Positions 9,589 to 17,427 of a stretch of DNA of 64,000 nt are shown in pieces; within the stretch, counting starts at the first letter, position 1; every line of letters starts with the position of its first letter. Below the pieces are notes generated by a model that did not search any database, had not been told where the DNA came from, and was given only the letters and a program-made list of their open reading frames with translations. This stretch comes from Limisphaerales bacterium. GTDB taxonomy: Bacteria; Verrucomicrobiota; Verrucomicrobiia; Limisphaerales; SXTU01. The stretch is taken from positions 1 through 64,000 of the forward strand of contig WRPG01000019.1 in the NCBI GenBank assembly GCA_009773355.1. The letters are read 5' to 3'. The translations under genes and the position numbers were made by a program.

Positions 9589-10782
9589 ATGAAGAAACTG
9601 CTCATCATCGAGGACGACCGCATCATCGGGAGCATCTACTCGAAGAAATTCGCGGTCGAGGGCTTCAACGTGGAGGTCGCGGAGGACGGCCAGACCGGGC
9701 TGGAGCGCATCACCGGCTTCCGTCCCGACATCGTCTTGCTGGACCTGATGCTGCCCAAGCTCAACGGACTGGACATCCTCGCGCGCGTCCGGGCAATGCC
9801 GGAGTTCCAGCGCCTGCCCATCATCGTCTTCTCGAACGCCTACATGAGCACCGTGATTGACGCCGCGTGGAAGGCCGGCGCGACGACGGTGCTGACCAAG
9901 TCCAACACCAGCCCGAAGAAGCTCACCGAAACCATCCACGAACTGCTCGCGCAGGTGGAGGCCGCGCCCCCGCCGCCAGCGGCTCCGCCCGCGAAGGCGC
10001 CGGTGGCCGCGCCGGCCCCCGCCCCCGCCGCGCAGGACGACGACGCCTTCCAGGCCGAGCAGCGCCGCCAGTTCCTGACGAGCATCCCGCAGTTCAACCA
10101 GGGCATCCGCGACCTGCACCAGAACTTCCTCAAGACCGAGGATCGCACCGCGAAGATCGCCGCCGTCGGCGAACTCTACCGGCACATCCACGCGCTGACC
10201 GGCAGCGCGGGCATGGTCGGCGCGGACATCATCGCGCGCATTTCCGCCGCCTACGAGGCGCTGCTCAAGGAGATGCACGACAAGCCCGGCAACATCAACG
10301 TCTCCACCACGCGCACCTCCACCCAGACGCTGTTCTTCATCTCCGCGCTGCTGGAGAAGGCCGCGCAGTTGCCCCACCTCACGAGCTTCGATCCCATCGT
10401 GCTCGCGGTGGATGACGAGGAGATTTCCCGTCGCGCCGTGACGTTCTCCATCGAGAAGGCCGGTGTGCGCGCCGTCATCTGCGAGAACGGGGCCGCCGCG
10501 CTGGAGAAGGCGCGCTCGACGCACTTCGACCTCATCGTGCTGGACGTGGACATGCCCGGCATGAACGGCTACGAAGTCTGCACGAAGCTCCGCGCGCAGC
10601 CGGCCTACAAGGACACGCCCGTCATCTTCGTCACCGGCCTGAGCGATTTCCAAAGCCGCGCGCGCTCCACCCTCAGCGGCGCGAACGACCTCATCGCCAA
10701 GCCCTTCGTCTTCGTGGAACTCAGCGTGAAGGTGTTGAGCTATCTGCTGAAGGCCACCCTCGCCACCCAGCGCGTGCTGTGA
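9589..10782 (+). CDS. Double-receiver response regulator with central Hpt-like domain
   Basis: 397 aa. Receiver 1 (residues 1-120) has the acidic pair IIEDDR and acceptor Asp near 50 (VLLDLMLPKLNG). A Pro/Ala linker follows (about 124-148), then an Hpt-like four-helix segment with HIHALTGSAGMVG near residue 199, and receiver 2 (268-390) with AVDDEE and acceptor Asp near 317 (VLDVDMPGMNG, KPFVF). There is no DNA-binding or enzymatic output domain, so it likely acts as a relay hub or by protein contact. I chose the ATG at 9589, because the longer open frame starts inside the kinase gene. It is probably co-transcribed with the kinase. Confidence 0.9.
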   Translation: MKKLLIIEDDRIIGSIYSKKFAVEGFNVEVAEDGQTGLERITGFRPDIVLLDLMLPKLNGLDILARVRAMPEFQRLPIIVFSNAYMSTVIDAAWKAGATTVLTKSNTSPKKLTETIHELLAQVEAAPPPPAAPPAKAPVAAPAPAPAAQDDDAFQAEQRRQFLTSIPQFNQGIRDLHQNFLKTEDRTAKIAAVGELYRHIHALTGSAGMVGADIIARISAAYEALLKEMHDKPGNINVSTTRTSTQTLFFISALLEKAAQLPHLTSFDPIVLAVDDEEISRRAVTFSIEKAGVRAVICENGAAALEKARSTHFDLIVLDVDMPGMNGYEVCTKLRAQPAYKDTPVIFVTGLSDFQSRARSTLSGANDLIAKPFVFVELSVKVLSYLLKATLATQRVL

Positions 10783-10788
10783 CCCTTG

Positions 10789-10853
10789 TTCGGTGTCCAC
10801 CCTTCAGGATGTCGGTCGGGCCGCGAGGGACACGCTGAAGCGTGGACACCGAA
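10789..10853. repeat. Inverted-repeat (REP-doublet-like) element
   Basis: Arms at 10789-10813 and 10829-10853 match at 22 of 25 positions (TTCGGTGTCCAC then a small CTTCAG hairpin). The left edge lies 7 nt after the response-regulator stop codon. It fills most of the gap before the HIT gene. Confidence 0.8.
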
Positions 10854-10898
10854 CGCGCCCTCTTTGACTTCCCGCCTCCTGCTCGCTAGCGTCCGCGC

Positions 10899-11396
10899 AT
10901 GGACAGCCTGCACGCCCCGTGGCGCATCCAATACATTCTTGGTCCGAAGCAAACCGACGCCGACGGCCGCTCGCTGTTCGCCGCCATTGGGCAGTCGTCC
11001 GATGACACGGCGCACCATGTCATCGCGCGCGGCAAGGTGTCCTTCGCCGTCCTCAACACCTATCCTTACAACGCCGGTCACACGCTCATCTGCCCGTATC
11101 GCCAGGTCGCTGATCTGCCGGAACTCACCGATGAGGAGACGATGGAGATGCAGGTGCTCCTCCGCCGCGTGCAAGCCGCCCTCCGGAAAGTCATGCGGCC
11201 CGACGGTTTCAACGTCGGCCTGAACCTCGGCAAGATTGCCGGCGCAGGCATCGTCGAGCATCTGCACTGGCACATTGTCCCGCGCTGGAACGGCGACACG
11301 AACTTCATGCCGGTCATTGGCAGCACCGCCGTCCTGCCCGAGGCGCTCGACGAAACCGCTGCCAAGCTCCGCGCTGCGCTGGCGGAAATCCACTGA
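10899..11396 (+). CDS. HIT-family nucleotide hydrolase/phosphorylase
   Basis: Histidine-triad protein of 165 aa acting on dinucleoside polyphosphates or nucleotide adducts. The triad reads HLHWHIVPRW near residue 115, and an upstream NTYPYNAGHTLICP segment is typical of the Ap4A phosphorylase-like branch. The ATG is clear and the next gene (phoH) begins 5 nt after its stop, so HIT-phoH-ybeY-recO look like one transcript. HIT proteins are frequent neighbours of phoH and ybeY in bacteria. Confidence 0.9.
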   Translation: MDSLHAPWRIQYILGPKQTDADGRSLFAAIGQSSDDTAHHVIARGKVSFAVLNTYPYNAGHTLICPYRQVADLPELTDEETMEMQVLLRRVQAALRKVMRPDGFNVGLNLGKIAGAGIVEHLHWHIVPRWNGDTNFMPVIGSTAVLPEALDETAAKLRAALAEIH

Positions 11397-11400
11397 CCTC

Positions 11401-12366
11401 ATGTCCTCCGAAACCCTCCACTACGAAAACGCGCGGTTCGCCCAGCAGCTTTTTCACAACGACCCGCGCAACCTCAAGGCGCTCGAAGCCCAGCTCGGCG
11501 TCAAGGCCACTGCGCGCGACGCGTGGATTAAACTGGAAGGCGAGCCGGAGCCGGTCGAGCGCGCTCGCCACTTGTTCCGCCAGCTCGAAGCCTCGCTGAA
11601 GCTGGGTGCCGCCATCAGCCAGCGCGACTTCGCCGCCGCGCTGGAAGTCGTGAAGACCGAAGGCGTCGCCGCGTTGCAGGGCCTGCACGCCGAGCGCATC
11701 CAGACCTCGCAGCGCAAGAGCACCGTCCTGCCCAAGACCACCGGCCAGAAGAAATATGTCGAAGCCATCCGCACGCACGATGTGACGCTCGGCGTCGGCC
11801 CCGCCGGCACCGGCAAGACCTACCTCGCGATGGCGATGGCCGTGTCCGCGCTGCGCGAGGGCGTGGTCTCGCGCATCATCCTCACGCGCCCGGCGGTCGA
11901 GGCCGGCGAGGCGCTCGGCTTCCTGCCCGGCGATTTGCACGAGAAGCTCACGCCCTACCTCCGCCCGCTCTACGACGCGCTTCACGACATGCTGCCCGGC
12001 GAGGAAATCGAGAAGCACATGGAGCGCGGCGTCATCGAGGTCGCGCCTCTGGCCTACATGCGCGGGCGCACGCTAAACCACGCCTTCATCGTCCTCGACG
12101 AGGCGCAGAACACCACGCCCGAGCAGATGCTCATGTTCCTCACGCGCTTGGGCTTCAACTCCAAGGCCGTCGTCACCGGCGATCCCACGCAGACCGACCT
12201 GCCCGGCCACAAGACCTCCGGCCTGCGCGAGGCCGTGAAAGTGCTCGGCCAGGTCGAGGGCATCGCCGTCGTCGAGTTCACCAAGCGGGACATCGTGCGC
12301 CACCCGCTCGTGCAGCGCATCATCGTGGCCTACGAGGAGCATCGCGGGAAGGCGATGAACGGTTAG
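11401..12366 (+). CDS. PhoH-like ATPase
   Basis: 321-aa P-loop NTPase of the PhoH/PhoL type, linked by family knowledge to RNA metabolism and typically encoded beside ybeY, as here. Walker A GPAGTGKT near residue 133 and Walker B FIVLDEAQNTT near 229 are intact, and GDPTQTDLP, the family's sensor motif, follows. The N-terminal 100 residues resemble the KH-like extension of the family. I start at the ATG at 11401, immediately after the HIT gene; an earlier in-frame start lies within that gene. Confidence 0.92.
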   Translation: MSSETLHYENARFAQQLFHNDPRNLKALEAQLGVKATARDAWIKLEGEPEPVERARHLFRQLEASLKLGAAISQRDFAAALEVVKTEGVAALQGLHAERIQTSQRKSTVLPKTTGQKKYVEAIRTHDVTLGVGPAGTGKTYLAMAMAVSALREGVVSRIILTRPAVEAGEALGFLPGDLHEKLTPYLRPLYDALHDMLPGEEIEKHMERGVIEVAPLAYMRGRTLNHAFIVLDEAQNTTPEQMLMFLTRLGFNSKAVVTGDPTQTDLPGHKTSGLREAVKVLGQVEGIAVVEFTKRDIVRHPLVQRIIVAYEEHRGKAMNG

Positions 12367-12370
12367 AGAT

Positions 12371-12467
12371 GGAGCGCGGGCTTCAGCCCGCTTCAATGTC
12401 CGAGTGTCCAACGAGTCCCGATGTCATCTGCCGCATCCAGCCTGAAGCGGGCTGAAGCCCGCGCTCC
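12371..12467. repeat. REP-doublet-like element (GGAG head) spanning the ybeY start
   Basis: Arms at 12371-12395 and 12443-12467 are perfect 25-base inverted repeats. Each begins GGAGCGCGGGCTTCAGCCCG when read inward, that is a GGAG head followed by a self-complementary GCGGGC/GCCCGC stem with loop TTCA. The loop between the arms contains the ATG at 12421 used by the ybeY frame, and the right arm encodes LKRAEARAP. Confidence 0.9.
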
Positions 12468-12993
12468 GCTCGCTTCGCTGACATTCCGCAATCGCCAGCG
12501 CGACCGCCGCCTCAACCTCCCCTTCCTCCGCCGCATTCTCCGGCACGTCCTGACCGAGCAGCTCTGTGTTCCCGCCGCCGAACTCTGTTTCCACTTCGTC
12601 AGCGCCGAGGAGATGGCCCGCGTGAACTGGCAGTTCCTCCAGCACGAGGGGTCCACCGACGTCATTACCTTCGACTATGTAGCCGACGACGTGAGGAGGC
12701 GGAACTCATCGCAACCCGATCCTGTCCGCCTCCTCACGTCGGCGGCTACGCCACTTAACGGCGAGGCGTTCATCTGCGTGGCGGATGCGGTGAAGCAGGC
12801 GCGCGAGTTTGGGACAAGCTGGCAGAGCGAGGTCATCCGCTACGCCGTCCACGCGCTGCTGCACCTCTGCGGCTACGATGATTTGCAGCCCGCCAAGCGC
12901 CGCGTGATGAAGTGCGAGGAGAACCGGCTGATGCGGGAGCTGGCACAGGCTTTCGACCTCGACCAACTCCAAACCCCAAACTCCAAACCCTGA
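12421..12993 (+). CDS. ybeY: Endoribonuclease/rRNA maturation factor YbeY with two repeat-derived segments
   Basis: YbeY is a metal-dependent RNase in 16S rRNA 3'-end maturation and ribosome quality control. The metal motif reads HALLHLCGYDD; the last ligand is Asp instead of His, as I recall for the Bacteroidetes-type HLCGYxD form. Two parts look foreign. The N-terminal 18 residues (MSSAASSLKRAEARAPLA) are encoded by an inverted repeat that also supplies the only ATG. A segment of about 25 residues between DVITFDY and GEAFICVADAV is encoded by a second inverted repeat at 12679-12749. Both keep the frame open, so the protein is likely made. Confidence 0.88.
   Translation: MSSAASSLKRAEARAPLASLTFRNRQRDRRLNLPFLRRILRHVLTEQLCVPAAELCFHFVSAEEMARVNWQFLQHEGSTDVITFDYVADDVRRRNSSQPDPVRLLTSAATPLNGEAFICVADAVKQAREFGTSWQSEVIRYAVHALLHLCGYDDLQPAKRRVMKCEENRLMRELAQAFDLDQLQTPNSKP
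12679..12749. repeat. In-frame REP-doublet inside ybeY
   Basis: Arms 12679-12703 and 12725-12749 match at 24 of 25 positions and begin GTAGCCGACGACGTGAGG, a variant of the GTAG-headed family seen at 20245, 42974 and 48259. It is translated as VADDVRRR on one arm and VRLLTSAAT on the other. The position lies between the conserved TDVITFDY strand and the substrate-binding helix of YbeY. Confidence 0.9.
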
Positions 12994-13652
12994 ACTCGGT
13001 CTCTTCGAGCGGCCTCATTCTGCGCACCCGTCCGCTGACGGAGACGAGCCTGATTGTCCACTGGCTGACGCCGGACCTGGGCCGGGTGGCGACGGTGGCC
13101 AAGGGCGCGCGCCGGCCAAACTCCGCGTTTCGCGGCAAGCTCGACCTGTTCTACGAGGCGGACTTCAGCTTCGCCCGGAGCCGGCGCAGCGAACTGCACA
13201 CGCTCCGCGAGGTCAGCCTGCGCCAGACGCACCCGCGCCTGCGCGAGGACATGCACGCGCTCCAGCAAGCCGCCTACTGCACCGCACTCGTGGAGCAAAC
13301 CACCGAGACAGAAACCCCGATTCCAACCGTCCATGCGTTGTTTCGGTCGCTGCTCGGCGAAGTCTCGCGCGGCGTGTGCGAGCCACGCACCGTGCTGGCG
13401 TTCGAGGCGAAGCTGCTCGTCGAACTCGGCCAGCAGCCGGACATGGCCGAGGCGACGTTGAGTCCCGGCAGCCGGCAGATTTACGCACGGCTGGAGACGG
13501 AGGACTGGCCTGCGCTCGCGCGGCTCAAGCTGAGTCCTGGGCAGGAGACGGAGCTGCGCCAGTTCCTCCACGGCTTCCTCATCTATCATCTGGGCAAGAT
13601 TCCGAAGGGCCGGGGAGAGGCGGTGCAGGGTGACTGTGGCGTGGGCCAATGA
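12912..13652 (+). CDS. recO: DNA repair protein RecO
   Basis: RecO loads RecA onto SSB-coated DNA in the RecFOR pathway. The N-terminal OB-fold is recognisable in SSSGLILRTRPLTETSLIV, followed by LGRVATVAKGARRPNS. The C-terminal helical domain carries AFEAKLLVELGQQPD. The start is uncertain. A GTG at 12912 overlaps ybeY by 82 nt and gives a 246-aa protein whose first 26 residues are Pro/Arg-rich and partly encoded by a tandem CCAAACTCC-type repeat. The OB-fold itself starts near a CTG at 12990, and no ATG, GTG or TTG lies between. Confidence 0.82.
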   Translation: MRGEPADAGAGTGFRPRPTPNPKLQTLNSVSSSGLILRTRPLTETSLIVHWLTPDLGRVATVAKGARRPNSAFRGKLDLFYEADFSFARSRRSELHTLREVSLRQTHPRLREDMHALQQAAYCTALVEQTTETETPIPTVHALFRSLLGEVSRGVCEPRTVLAFEAKLLVELGQQPDMAEATLSPGSRQIYARLETEDWPALARLKLSPGQETELRQFLHGFLIYHLGKIPKGRGEAVQGDCGVGQ

Positions 13653-13657
13653 GATTG

Positions 13658-13734
13658 GTAGGGTGCGTCTGTCCTCAGCGCGCCGTCGGTCGGTTGCAGT
13701 CAGAAGCGGCGCGCTGGGGACAGACGCGCCCTAC
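13658..13734. repeat. GTAG-headed REP doublet between convergent genes
   Basis: Arms 13658-13685 and 13707-13734 match at 26 of 28 positions, beginning GTAGGGTGCGTCTGTCC. Each arm contains an internal GGCGCG/CGCGCC-type stem. It lies between the converging recO and lptB genes and could act as a bidirectional 3'-end hairpin. Confidence 0.85.
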
Positions 13735-13738
13735 CCGG

Positions 13739-14548
13739 TCACATGTTAAACTCCGGCCCGAGATAAATTTCGCGCGCCTTCGGATCGTTCACGAGTTCCT
13801 CGGCGGTGCCTTCGTAGATGACCTGGCCGCGGTGGATGAGGTAGGCGCGGTCCACGAGCTTGAGCATCTCGCGGGCGCTGTGGTCGGTGATGAGGATGCC
13901 CAGGCCGCGATCCTTGAGGCGGCGGACGATCTTGCTGACCTCGTATTGCGCGATGGGGTCAATGCCCGCGAGCGGCTCGTCCAGCAGCAGCAGCTTCGGC
14001 GTCGTGACGAGCGCGCGGGTGATTTCCAGGCGCCGCTTTTCGCCGCCGCTCAACTGGTAGGCCATGCTCTTGGCGAGCGCGGTCAGGTCCAACTCCTCCA
14101 GCAGATACTTGAGCCGCACCTGCCGCTCGTCCCGGTCCATCACGCACGTTTCAAGGATGGCGAGGATGTTGTCCTCGACGCTGAGTTTGCGAAAGACGCT
14201 CGGCTCCTGCGTGAGATAACCGATGCCCAGCCGGGCGCGCTCGTGCATCGGGCGGTGCGTGATGTCGTGCCCGTTGAAGCGCACCGCGCCCTCGTCGGGG
14301 CGCACGACGCCCACGACCATGTTGAATGTGGTGGTCTTGCCCGCGCCGTTCGGCCCAAGCAGGCCGACGATTTCGCCGGCGTTGACGTGGATGGACACGC
14401 CGTCCACGACACGCCGTTGCCGGTAGGCTTTGGCGAGCTGCCGCGCGGTGAGGAGCGGCTCTCCGCCGGTCGCCACCGCAACCGGCGCCCCGTCACTCGG
14501 CGTTTGCAACCCGGGTTCAGTCTGAGATGTCGGCTCCATCGGGTTCAA
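13739..14548 (-). CDS. lptB: LPS export ABC transporter ATPase
   Basis: Cytoplasmic ATPase that powers LptFG to extract lipopolysaccharide from the inner membrane. Walker A LLGPNGAGKTTT near residue 60, signature LSGGEKRRLEI near 164, Walker B LLLLDEPLAGIDP near 186 and the H-loop ITDHSAREML near 219 are intact. An N-terminal extension of about 30 residues is not family-typical; an internal start is possible. It overlaps the upstream lptA-like gene by 4 nt, so translation is likely coupled. lptF and lptG are not in the window. Confidence 0.93.
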   Translation of the reverse strand: MNPMEPTSQTEPGLQTPSDGAPVAVATGGEPLLTARQLAKAYRQRRVVDGVSIHVNAGEIVGLLGPNGAGKTTTFNMVVGVVRPDEGAVRFNGHDITHRPMHERARLGIGYLTQEPSVFRKLSVEDNILAILETCVMDRDERQVRLKYLLEELDLTALAKSMAYQLSGGEKRRLEITRALVTTPKLLLLDEPLAGIDPIAQYEVSKIVRRLKDRGLGILITDHSAREMLKLVDRAYLIHRGQVIYEGTAEELVNDPKAREIYLGPEFNM

Positions 14549-15198
14549 GGAAGCTTCGGTGCGGGCGCGTTCGTGCGCGCGGCGCCGGGGGTGAGATTGC
14601 CACCGGTGGTGCTTTCGCCTTCGAGAACGAATTCCCGCCGCGCACGCAGGTAGAGGATGCGCGGAGCGGTGTTGGTGATGGCGGTCTCGGCGTTGAAGCG
14701 CTTGACGACGTAGGCGTCGCCTTCGAGCTCAAAGATGTCGTTGGTGGCGAAGTAAATTGCCCGTTTTGCCAAGGCGAAGCTGCCGTCGAGTTTGTTGGAC
14801 AGGAGCACGCCCCCGTCCGCCGTCACCTGGTGAATGAAGGTGCCCATGTGGCTCAACGGCGGGGCTGAATTGGTCGCGGAGTTGGCGGTCGGGGCATTTG
14901 CCGCCACCGGCGACGGGCGCTGGCCTTTCAGGTCGAGCACCAGATGCAAGGTTTGGCTGTGCAGGAAGAACTCGGGATCGTTGACGCGGACGTTTTTCCG
15001 GTAAGTCACCAAGGCCAGGTTGTTCGTTAGTGTGAGCGTGTGGCCTCCGCTGGTGGCGACGTCGATGGGGCGAGGCCCGGCGGCGGGCCGGTTCGTGGCC
15101 GGAGCCGTGGTGGAGGTGCTGAAGAGGCTGTTCTGCGCGCGAGCGAACCCGAGTTGGGCCAGCAACAAGGCAAGGGTCAGGAGGCGGTGGACATTCAT
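14545..15198 (-). CDS. lptA: LptA/OstA-like periplasmic LPS transport protein
   Basis: A cleavable signal peptide (RLLTLALLLAQLGFARAQ) leads a 217-aa secreted protein. The body shows beta-rich repeats with TLTNNLALVTYRKNVRVNDP and ADGGVLLSNKLDGSFALAKR, consistent with the beta-jellyroll LptA bridge. The identification rests mainly on its place between lptC-like and lptB genes with 4-nt overlaps on both sides. It ends in a low-complexity Pro/Ala tail. Confidence 0.8.
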   Translation of the reverse strand: MNVHRLLTLALLLAQLGFARAQNSLFSTSTTAPATNRPAAGPRPIDVATSGGHTLTLTNNLALVTYRKNVRVNDPEFFLHSQTLHLVLDLKGQRPSPVAANAPTANSATNSAPPLSHMGTFIHQVTADGGVLLSNKLDGSFALAKRAIYFATNDIFELEGDAYVVKRFNAETAITNTAPRILYLRARREFVLEGESTTGGNLTPGAARTNAPAPKLP

Positions 15199-15749
15199 GG
15201 CGCAACAGCCCGGACGGGCTTGGGATCATTCATGGAGATGTGGGTCGAGACTTCGTTGGAAACCGTGAGCAACGAGTTCTGCTGCTGCCACTCAAAGCCC
15301 GAACTGCCCCGCGTGAGCAGCCGGTTGCCGCCCTGGCTCAAGGACATGACAAAGAGGCCATCCGAGCTGGCCACTTTCCGTGCCGGGTCAATCAGGCAGC
15401 GTGGAGCCTCGATGACAAAGTTGGTCACCGTGCCACCGGGGCCGTAGGAGTAGTTCTCCACGCGCAAGTCATTGACGAGATATTTTCCGCCCTCCATCGG
15501 CTCGGCCGTGCGGCCCAGCATGACGGACGTGGGTTGCCCTGCCCCGCCCTCGTAGAACGGGATGCGGATGCCGCGCGCGGTGCCGAGGCTGGTGGCGTTC
15601 GAGGCCTCGGTTTGCAGTGCGGCCACCGCAAGCGCGCCGGCCACGGCCAGCCGCTTCTCGTGCCGCTTCGCCAGCACCACCGCCAGTATGCCGGCGGCGA
15701 TGACCAGCCCCGCGCCCAGCGCGAGAAGTTTTGTCGGGCCGATGCTCAT
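15195..15749 (-). CDS. lptC: LptC-like membrane-anchored protein
   Basis: 184 aa with one N-terminal membrane segment (LLALGAGLVIAAGILAVVLA) and a beta-rich periplasmic domain, the layout of LptC, which receives LPS from LptBFG and hands it to LptA. Sequence motifs are weak, so the call depends on context: kdsC upstream and lptA downstream, both with overlapping start/stop codons (ATGA). The start at 15749 is preferred over a longer frame because it begins at MSIGPTKLL just before the membrane helix. Confidence 0.72.
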   Translation of the reverse strand: MSIGPTKLLALGAGLVIAAGILAVVLAKRHEKRLAVAGALAVAALQTEASNATSLGTARGIRIPFYEGGAGQPTSVMLGRTAEPMEGGKYLVNDLRVENYSYGPGGTVTNFVIEAPRCLIDPARKVASSDGLFVMSLSQGGNRLLTRGSSGFEWQQQNSLLTVSNEVSTHISMNDPKPVRAVAP

Positions 15750-16294
15750 TTCGCGTGTTGTTCCACCACCGTCGCCCATCTGCCCTGGGCTTTCAAAATC
15801 ATTTCCACCACCTCGCGCACGCAGCCGTTGCCGCCGCTGGCCTTCGTGAGGAAGTGGGCCAGTGCCCTGGCCTCTGGCCGCCCGTCCGCCGGCGCAATCG
15901 CCAGCCCGACGCGCCGCAGCACGCCGAGGTCCACCACATCGTCCCCGACGAAGCACGCGTCCGCCCAGCCGAGGCCCGTCTCCGCGAGGATGCGCTCCAC
16001 GGCCGGCACCTTGCCGTCGCGCGTCTGCACGATGAAGTCCGTCTTCAGCTCCTCCGCGCGGCGCGTGGTGACGGCCGAGGGCCGCGCGGACACCCAGCCG
16101 ACCTTCAGCCCCGCGCGAGCCGCGAGCCGCTGCCCCAGCCCGTCGTGGACGTGGAAGCGTTTGAACTCGCCCTCGCTCGTGATGAAGATCGCGCCGTCCG
16201 TCAGCACGCCGTCCACGTCGCAGAGCAGCAGCTTGATGCGCTTGAGGCGGGAACGGAGTTGGGCGGCGGAAAGTTTTCGACGCAGGTCAGGCAT
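15746..16294 (-). CDS. kdsC: 3-deoxy-D-manno-octulosonate 8-phosphate phosphatase
   Basis: HAD-type phosphatase that releases free KDO for lipid A-core synthesis. The HAD motif reads LLLCDVDGVLTDG and the metal site VGDDVVDLGVL. At 182 aa it matches the C0-type KdsC. The start at MPDLRRKL (16294) is chosen; the open frame continues 16 codons upstream through a word-type repeat (ELLWDLELGIWSF), which is repeat-encoded and not family sequence. It overlaps the next gene by 4 nt. Confidence 0.92.
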   Translation of the reverse strand: MPDLRRKLSAAQLRSRLKRIKLLLCDVDGVLTDGAIFITSEGEFKRFHVHDGLGQRLAARAGLKVGWVSARPSAVTTRRAEELKTDFIVQTRDGKVPAVERILAETGLGWADACFVGDDVVDLGVLRRVGLAIAPADGRPEARALAHFLTKASGGNGCVREVVEMILKAQGRWATVVEQHAK

Positions 16295-16301
16295 GGTGGG
16301 G

Positions 16302-16444
16302 AAGCTCCAAATCCCAAGCTCCAAATCCCAAAGTAGCTCCAAACATCAAGCTCCAATCGAAGCCGGGCGCACTGGGTGAAGCTGTCAGATTGGGCATTGG
16401 AGCTTGGGATTTCTTTGGGATTTGGAGCTTGGATTTTGGAGCTT
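16302..16444. repeat. Word-type inverted repeat between kdsA and kdsC
   Basis: Left region 16302-16356 is a string of CTCCAAATCCCAAG words. Right region 16396-16444 holds the complementary string (GGAGCTTGGGATTT). The loop (about 40 nt) is unrelated. It fills the whole gap in the operon, and its right edge overlaps the kdsA stop codon by two bases. Same family as 39604-39779. Confidence 0.85.
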
Positions 16445-17261
16445 ACTTCACTGCCGCGCGCACCTTGAGGAAGCCTTTCAGCAGCCCCTCCATTTCCTTC
16501 AGCGGAATCATGTTCGGCCCGTCGCTCATCGCCTTGTCCGGCTCCGGGTGCGTCTCGATGAACAAGCCATCCGCGCCGGCGGTGAGGGCACAGCGGGCGA
16601 GCAGCGGCGCGAACTCCCGCTGGCCAATTGTGCGGTCGCCGCCAGCGCCGGGCTGCTGCACCGAGTGCGTGGCGTCGAAGACCACCGGGCAGCCCGTCTG
16701 CCGGAGCACGGGGATGGCGCGCATGTCCGAGACGAGGTTGTTGTAGCCGAAGGTCGTGCCGCGCTCGGTCACGAGCAGGCGTTCGCCGCCCGCAAGCTTC
16801 GCTTTCTCCACCACGCGGCCCATCTCCTGCGGCGAGAGGAACTGGCCCTTCTTCAGGTTCACGATCTGGCCCGTCGCCACCGCCGCCTCGATCAAGTCCG
16901 TCTGCCGGCAGAGGAAGGCGGGGATTTGCAGGATGTCCACCACTTCGCCGGCGGCGAGCGCCTGCACCTCGTTGTGAACATCCGTGATGACCGGCACGCC
17001 GAGCTGCGCACGGATTTTCTCCAGGATGACCAGCCCGTCATCGAGGCCGGGGCCGCGAAACGCCTTGCCGGAGGTGCGGTTGGCCTTGTCGTAGCTGGCC
17101 TTGAAGACGTAGGTGATGCCCAGCCGCGCGCAGACCTTCTGCAAATGCCGCGCGACCTCGAAGCACAGCGCCTCGCTCTCGATCACGCACGGCCCGGCGA
17201 GCAGGAAAAGCCGTTTGCGCGCCGCGAGCGTCTTCCAAAGTGAATCGGTGGTGTTCCGCAC
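16443..17261 (-). CDS. kdsA: 2-dehydro-3-deoxyphosphooctonate aldolase (KDO-8-P synthase)
   Basis: Condenses arabinose 5-phosphate with phosphoenolpyruvate to form KDO 8-phosphate. Motifs include LLAGPCVIES near residue 20, FKASYDKANRTS, VITDVHNEVQ and the C-terminal DATHSVQQPGAGG. Length 272 aa is typical. It is first in the minus-strand series kdsA-kdsC-lptC-lptA-lptB, which joins KDO synthesis with LPS export. The 148-nt gap to kdsC is occupied by the repeat at 16302-16444. Confidence 0.95.
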   Translation of the reverse strand: MRNTTDSLWKTLAARKRLFLLAGPCVIESEALCFEVARHLQKVCARLGITYVFKASYDKANRTSGKAFRGPGLDDGLVILEKIRAQLGVPVITDVHNEVQALAAGEVVDILQIPAFLCRQTDLIEAAVATGQIVNLKKGQFLSPQEMGRVVEKAKLAGGERLLVTERGTTFGYNNLVSDMRAIPVLRQTGCPVVFDATHSVQQPGAGGDRTIGQREFAPLLARCALTAGADGLFIETHPEPDKAMSDGPNMIPLKEMEGLLKGFLKVRAAVK

Positions 17262-17427
17262 GCGGAGTTTGTAGCAAGGGCACGCGGGACGGGAAAGGAG
17301 TGAAATCAGTTCGCGTCAAGCAGCGTGAAGTCCTGCTCCCCCGAGCACGGTGGCCTTGCTCCAACCCGCCCGTCCCGCCCTGCGGGAAGCCAAAGCAATG
17401 CGGCCGCCCGACGCGGATCAGGCTGCG

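Noticed and set aside
15746-16342. KdsC starting at 16342 with ELLWDLELGIWSF at its N terminus
   Set aside because: Those residues are encoded by the intergenic word repeat; MPDLRRKL just before the HAD domain is the family-like start.
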